DNA from: Oligoflexia bacterium
GTDB taxonomy: Bacteria > Bdellovibrionota > UBA1018 > CAIMNF01
DNA length: 19,586 nt
Direction: 5' to 3'
Assembly (NCBI GenBank): GCA_903858975.1
Contig: CAIOKW010000107.1
Location: forward strand, 1-19,586
Shown here one piece after another: positions 15,716-19,586 of the stretch. The position numbers and the translations under genes are program-made. Each line of letters starts with the position of its first letter. Positions within the stretch are counted from its first letter, which is position 1. The notes under the pieces were generated by a model. That model had not been told where the DNA came from. It made no database searches and saw nothing but the letters and a program-made list of their open reading frames with translations.

Positions 15716-17677
15716 ATGCGTCCTATCATTGAAATTAAAAACATCAGGAAAAGCTTTCCTCTCAACGAAGAGCGGGTAGAAATTCTAAAAGGGATTAGCC
15801 TCTCCATTGAGCCCGGAGAATTCGTGGCCATCGTCGGTCCCTCTGGTTCTGGTAAGTCAACCTTGATGAACGTCATCGGACTCCTGGACAAACCCGACTC
15901 AGGATCCTTTATTCTAAACGGTAAAGAAACCTTGAGTCTCAATGATGCAGAACTCGCAGAAGAGCGAAGACGTACGCTTGGTTTTGTGTTTCAACAATTT
16001 CAACTGCTGACTCGCATGTCGGCGCGAGAAAACGTTGCCCTTCCCCTTTTGTATTCGCTCCGTGCGATGCCGCACGCTCCAGCTGAAGCACTTTTAAAGA
16101 AAGTCGGACTCGAACATCGAATGGGACACCGACCCACTCAACTATCCGGCGGACAACAGCAACGAGTGGCGATTGCTCGCGCCTTGGTCAATCACCCTAA
16201 AATCATTCTTGCGGATGAGCCTACTGGAAATTTGGATTCTAAAAGCTCAGAAGAAATCCTGAAGCTTTTACAGGAACTGAATCAAGAAGGGATTACCGTC
16301 ATTCTCGTCACTCATGAAACTTACGTTGCGGATGCGGCACGAAGGGTCATCTCCATTCGGGATGGAAACATTGAATCGGACACTCGAAAAATGAAGGAGT
16401 CGCCCCTAGCTCAAAGCGGGTTTCCCGATCGAGCCAACGATCTTCTGTCTTTAAAAGGAAACCGCTACCTAGAACTTTTTCGACAGGCCTTTCGCACTCT
16501 CTTTGCAAACCCCCTTCGAACGACACTGTCCACCCTGGGAGTGCTGATTGGAGTTGCGGCCGTGATTGCAATGCTTGCAATTGGAAAAGGTGCGCGGGAA
16601 TCCATTGAAACCCAACTCTCCTCACTCGGCTCCAATCTTTTAAGCGTGAGAACCGCACCGATTCGAGTAGGCGGTGTATCCACAGAGAGCGATTGGCTTA
16701 AACTCACCAAAGCGGACACTGAAGCGATCGCGAAAAAACTCGATAGCGTGAACAGCGCATCCTCTGTGGTGTCGAGCGGCAATCAATGGGTTACTTACCT
16801 TGATAAAAATGGTGCGACCCAAGTTTTTGGCGTCATGCCGAATTATGCCAAAATGCATGCTTTGGAACCCGAGATCGGACGCTATTTTACCAACGAAGAA
16901 AATCAAGAGCGCGCTCTGGTTGCAGTGATTGGGCTTACCGTTTCTCGCGAACTTTTTGGAACTGAAAATCCAATAGGTAAAATGATTAAAGCTAACAAAA
17001 TCCCACTCAGGGTCATTGGGATCCTCCCTGAAAAAGGGGCGAGTAGCTTTGGAGACCGCGATGATCAGATCCACGTACCCCTCAATACAGGGATGTATCG
17101 ATTATTGGGAAAGCAATCGGTCGACTACGTAGAAGTGGAAATTAAAAAGGGCGCTGACATGGAGCAGGCCCAAGCAGATATTCAGGCGCTTCTTAAAAGT
17201 CGGCATGAGATTCCACCCTCCCAAACCGAGGATGCATTTCGAATCTTTAACATGGCCGATATTCAAGCGGCACTTTCTGAAACCAGTAAAACCCTTTCCG
17301 CACTCTTGCTTGCCATTGCAGGGATCGCGCTCATTGTGGGTGGAATCGGAATTATGAACATCATGCTTGTTTCAGTGACGGAACGTACCCGTGAAATTGG
17401 ACTCAGAAAAGCAATTGGTGGAACGGCGTCTGATATCCTTCTTCAATTCCTCGTGGAGGCGGCCGCGATCGGTATTTTTGGCGGAGCCCTCGGAATCACC
17501 ATCGGGGTGCTGATCTCAGTTCTGGTCTCTCAGTTGGCTGGATGGAAAACCTCAATCTCAATTCCCGCAGTTCTTGGTTCTTTTATCTTTTCGAGTCTAG
17601 TTGGAATGATTTTTGGGCTTTGGCCCGCCAGACGAGCTGCAGGCTTAAATCCCATCGATGCACTCCGTGGAGAATAA
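15716..17677 (+). CDS. macB: MacB-type ABC transporter (ATPase fused to permease)
   Basis: A homodimeric ATP-driven mechanotransmission pump for macrolides, peptides, toxins or lipid-like substrates. The 653-residue product has an N-terminal ABC domain: Walker A GPSGSGKST (41-49), signature LSGGQQQR (143-150), Walker B IILADE (163-168) and the MacB/LolD-type EPTGNLDS. Four membrane helices follow: one after the ATPase (about 265-290, RTTLSTLGVLIGVAAVIAML) and three at the C-terminus (from about 520). A large periplasmic MacB_PCD domain lies between. The last part has GLRKAIGGTASDIL and LWPARRAAGLNPIDALR, standard for the family. The AGGGGAA ribosome-binding site lies in the 15-bp gap after the adaptor gene. 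The stop lies one base from the stop of converging dps. Confidence 0.94.
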   Translation: MRPIIEIKNIRKSFPLNEERVEILKGISLSIEPGEFVAIVGPSGSGKSTLMNVIGLLDKPDSGSFILNGKETLSLNDAELAEERRRTLGFVFQQFQLLTRMSARENVALPLLYSLRAMPHAPAEALLKKVGLEHRMGHRPTQLSGGQQQRVAIARALVNHPKIILADEPTGNLDSKSSEEILKLLQELNQEGITVILVTHETYVADAARRVISIRDGNIESDTRKMKESPLAQSGFPDRANDLLSLKGNRYLELFRQAFRTLFANPLRTTLSTLGVLIGVAAVIAMLAIGKGARESIETQLSSLGSNLLSVRTAPIRVGGVSTESDWLKLTKADTEAIAKKLDSVNSASSVVSSGNQWVTYLDKNGATQVFGVMPNYAKMHALEPEIGRYFTNEENQERALVAVIGLTVSRELFGTENPIGKMIKANKIPLRVIGILPEKGASSFGDRDDQIHVPLNTGMYRLLGKQSVDYVEVEIKKGADMEQAQADIQALLKSRHEIPPSQTEDAFRIFNMADIQAALSETSKTLSALLLAIAGIALIVGGIGIMNIMLVSVTERTREIGLRKAIGGTASDILLQFLVEAAAIGIFGGALGITIGVLISVLVSQLAGWKTSISIPAVLGSFIFSSLVGMIFGLWPARRAAGLNPIDALRGE

Positions 17678-17678
17678 G

Positions 17679-18161
17679 TTAATCCTCTAAACAGCTTCGA
17701 AGCATCCATGCTGATTTCTCATGGACACTGACCCGACGAGTAAGTAGATCAGCCGTAGCTTGATCTTGTGTCGCGTCCGCAAGAGCACAGGTGCTTCGTG
17801 CGTTCTTAATGATCGATTCATGACCCAAGAGCAACTGACGAACCATCTCTCTTGAGTTCAGAACGCCCACTGACTCTCGAACCGAGGTAATCTTGGTATA
17901 ATCATGAAAACTTGCAGGGGCTGGAAACCCCAAATAGCGGATGTGCTCAGCCAAAGAATCAATGGCAAGGGCCATCTCCGTATACTGCGCTTCAAACAAT
18001 TGGTGATAACTATGGAACATCGGCCCCGTCACGTTCCAATGAAAATTCTGTGTTTTAAGATAGACCACATAAGTATCTGCCAAAACACGAGAGAGCCCTT
18101 CTGAGATTTTTTTACGATCATATTCAGCTAAACCTATATCTAGAACTTCGTTTTTCATCAT
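17679..18161 (-). CDS. dps: Dps/bacterioferritin-like DNA-protection ferritin
   Basis: Dps forms 12-mers that oxidise and store iron with hydrogen peroxide and can cover DNA in stress or stationary phase. In the 160-residue product the dinuclear ferroxidase residues H41, H53, E57, D68 and E72 keep the exact spacing of E. coli H51, H63, D67, D78 and E82 (with E57 for D67). The conserved core reads NFHWNVTGPMFHSYHQLFE. The N-terminal tail is short and not strongly basic, so DNA binding through lysines is uncertain. Two ATG codons stand side by side (18161 and 18158) after GGGGGA; the second has better spacing. The start lies only 17 nt after the T-run of an intrinsic terminator, which makes the gene a candidate for transcription attenuation. 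Confidence 0.93.
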   Translation of the reverse strand: MMKNEVLDIGLAEYDRKKISEGLSRVLADTYVVYLKTQNFHWNVTGPMFHSYHQLFEAQYTEMALAIDSLAEHIRYLGFPAPASFHDYTKITSVRESVGVLNSREMVRQLLLGHESIIKNARSTCALADATQDQATADLLTRRVSVHEKSAWMLRSCLED

Positions 18162-18178
18162 TCCCCCACGATTAATCT

Positions 18179-18212
18179 AAAAGAGAGCCACTCCATTACA
18201 GGAATGGCTCTC
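18179..18212 (-). terminator. Intrinsic terminator just upstream of dps
   Basis: On the minus strand GAGAGCCATTCC pairs with GGAGTGGCTCTC over 12 bp (one G-T wobble) around the loop TGTAAT, and is followed at once by TTTT (18182-18179). The plus strand lacks a T-run, so the signal is directional. It stops transcripts coming from ftsH or from the hairpin region before they reach dps, unless it is regulated. Confidence 0.85.
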
Positions 18213-18230
18213 GGCTGTGTTTCCACAACT

Positions 18231-18315
18231 TTTTGGATAATCCGCAATGCAGATGATCCAAAACCGGACAGGACATCACTGCCCTACACTGTCCGTTCAG
18301 CTATGATTGAAGCTG
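18231..18315 (-). promoter_or_regulatory. Hairpin series in the ftsH-dps gap: candidate dps leader or small RNA
   Basis: Three further inverted repeats precede the terminator when read on the minus strand: CAGCT/AGCTG (18298-18302 with 18311-18315), CGGACAG/CTGTCCG (18265-18271 with 18289-18295) and TTTTGGAT/ATCCAAAA (18231-18238 with 18256-18263). Together with the terminator they form four hairpins in about 135 bases, nearly without gaps. The region codes for nothing that I can support. It may be a structured 5-prime leader of dps, a separate small RNA ending at the terminator, or the ftsH 3-prime UTR. No convincing promoter was found between 18300 and 18403, so the 5-prime end is unknown. 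Confidence 0.5.
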
Positions 18316-18385
18316 CAAACTGAGTGCCAGAAAAACATCAATAGTTCTGTTGAATGCGAAACTGCTAACGGGCCAATGACGCCAT

Positions 18386-18397
18386 AGCCTCTCCATT
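18386..18397. repeat. Near-copy of one terminator arm, 200 bp away
   Basis: AGCCTCTCCATT at 18386-18397 differs at one base from AGCCACTCCATT at 18186-18197 inside the terminator. In minus-strand RNA the distant copy equals the 3-prime terminator arm, so it could compete for pairing with the 5-prime arm (AGCCATTCC) with one mismatch. It lies 7 bases after the ftsH stop. The match is short and chance cannot be excluded. Confidence 0.4.
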
Positions 18398-18403
18398 TAA
18401 AGC

Positions 18404-19586
18404 TCAATTGGTGACCATCGGGAGATTCTCTAGAACTCCATTCTCTTTCAGATGCTTTTCCCAAAGGTTTTTGATTTCTGCTTCATCTAGGGTTTCGCGC
18501 TCCAAAAGTATCGACACGCAAGACCGAACAAACATCTCATGGTGTTTCAATGTTTTAATCGCGAGCGCAAAGGCGTGCTCATTTAAACGCATCGTCTCAT
18601 GATCAATGAGCTGCGCTGTCTCTTCACTATAATCATGATTTTTCATGATCAATTGAGGATTTAGAAACGGAGCGGCCTCTCTACCATAAGTCAGTAAGCC
18701 TAACTCGTGACTCATTCCATATCGAGTCACCATGGCACGCGCGATATCCGTAGCCTTATCGAGGTCATCTGCAGCACCGGTAGAAACATCCTTAAAGAAT
18801 AGAGTCTCCGAAGCCCGCCCTGCTAATAAAATAGATAATTTGTGTTCCAGCTCAGATTGATCAATCAAATATCGATCCTCGGTTGGGCGCCTCATCGTGT
18901 ATCCCAAGGCACCAATCCCTCGAGGGATAATACTCACCTTATGAATGGTTTCGCCTTTTTCTAGGGCTAAAGAAACAGTTGCATGACCCATTTCATGAAA
19001 GGCTACTCGCCGCTTTTCTTCAGGACTCAAGACTCGACTCTTCCGTTCGAGTCCCCCAACAATTCTTTCGATTCCTGAAGTAAAGTCCCTGGGCTCGACC
19101 TTACTTGCACCCCGTCGGGTGGCAATGAGGGCTGCCTCATTGACCATGTTTTCGATATCTGCCCCCGAGAATCCTGCTGTCAATCCCGCAAGAACTTCTG
19201 GACTTACCGAATCGGAGATACTCACACGCTGTAAATGGATTTTGAGAATAGCGGCCCGCCCGAGACGATCTGGCATATCAATCACCACTTGTCGGTCAAA
19301 TCGCCCTGAACGAAGGAGTGCTGGATCCAGAATCTCGGGGCGGTTCGTTGCTGCAAGAAGAACTACTCCCATGGATGGATCAAAGCCATCCAATTCAGCC
19401 AAGAGCTGATTTAAAGTTTGCTCCTTTTCATCATTTGCCCCTCCTGAAATAATACTCACGCCTCGCGCTTTTCCAAGAGCATCCATTTCATCAATAAAGA
19501 TAATACAGGGGGCCTGCTTTCGGGCTTGATCAAAGAGATCACGGACGCGCGCAGCTCCAAGGCCCACAAACATTTCTACAAATTCA
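18404..19586 (-). CDS. ftsH: ATP-dependent zinc metalloprotease FtsH (N-terminus beyond right edge)
   Basis: FtsH is a membrane-bound AAA+ protease that degrades misfolded membrane proteins and regulators. The window holds the last ~393 residues. The frame stays open to the edge, where the codons give EFVEMFVGLGAARVRDLF, a standard FtsH segment just after Walker A, so the gene continues to the right. Visible are Walker B (IIFIDEMDALG), the second region of homology (AATNRPEILDPALLRSGRFD), the zinc motif HEMGH (18983-18997) and the downstream aspartate region TGAADDLDKAT for the third ligand. FtsH usually has HEAGH; Met in place of Ala keeps the HExxH ligands, so the site should be active. The C-terminal tail after the protease domain is short. 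The N-terminal membrane helices lie outside the window. Confidence 0.94.
   Translation of the reverse strand, partial: EFVEMFVGLGAARVRDLFDQARKQAPCIIFIDEMDALGKARGVSIISGGANDEKEQTLNQLLAELDGFDPSMGVVLLAATNRPEILDPALLRSGRFDRQVVIDMPDRLGRAAILKIHLQRVSISDSVSPEVLAGLTAGFSGADIENMVNEAALIATRRGASKVEPRDFTSGIERIVGGLERKSRVLSPEEKRRVAFHEMGHATVSLALEKGETIHKVSIIPRGIGALGYTMRRPTEDRYLIDQSELEHKLSILLAGRASETLFFKDVSTGAADDLDKATDIARAMVTRYGMSHELGLLTYGREAAPFLNPQLIMKNHDYSEETAQLIDHETMRLNEHAFALAIKTLKHHEMFVRSCVSILLERETLDEAEIKNLWEKHLKENGVLENLPMVTN

Noticed and set aside
18179..18403. 6S RNA in the ftsH-dps gap
   Set aside because: 6S RNA needs the two ends to pair into one long rod with a central bubble; here the repeats form separate local hairpins.

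Overview
This window reads as ordinary chromosomal DNA of a Gram-negative bacterium. No mobile element, phage gene, CRISPR array, rRNA or tRNA was seen. A TolC-type outer-membrane channel with a MacB-type pump, a periplasmic amidase and a split class I fumarase fit a didermic bacterium. The overall style (dense gene packing, a PrkA-type kinase, exported proteins of unknown family) recalls Bdellovibrionota/Oligoflexia or nearby former Deltaproteobacteria. That placement is an inference from gene content, not a phylogenetic result.

Layout. Positions 1-755 (minus) hold the N-terminal part of mutY, which runs off the left edge. It diverges from an exported N-acetylmuramoyl-L-alanine amidase (782-1630), which converges on holA plus a hot-dog thioesterase (minus, 4-bp coupled). 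From 3266 a tight plus-strand run carries nrdR and nusB, a stand-alone protein resembling the N-terminal domain of M17 aminopeptidases, two small unrecognised proteins and a PrkA-family AAA+ protein kinase, ending before a perfect inverted repeat at 7673-7712. Next come an exported 394-aa protein of unknown function and a converging secreted HELGH metallopeptidase with a readable promoter and terminator. Then follow an S4-domain RluA-type pseudouridine synthase with an acidic insert, converging fumarase subunits, a three-gene TolC / membrane-fusion / MacB export operon, dps (minus) and the C-terminal part of ftsH (minus), which runs off the right edge.

How genes work together. mutY, holA, nrdR and dps concern DNA synthesis, repair and protection. 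nusB and the pseudouridine synthase concern rRNA/RNA. The operon at 13479-17677 forms a tripartite export system whose membrane-fusion protein almost lacks the helical hairpin. The most interesting places are (a) the ftsH-dps gap, which holds a series of hairpins ending in an intrinsic terminator only 17 nt before the dps start, plus a near-copy of one terminator arm exactly 200 bp away, suggesting an attenuated leader or small RNA, and (b) the gene set ending in prkA, which lacks the usual YeaH and SpoVR partners and has three small undescribed neighbours.
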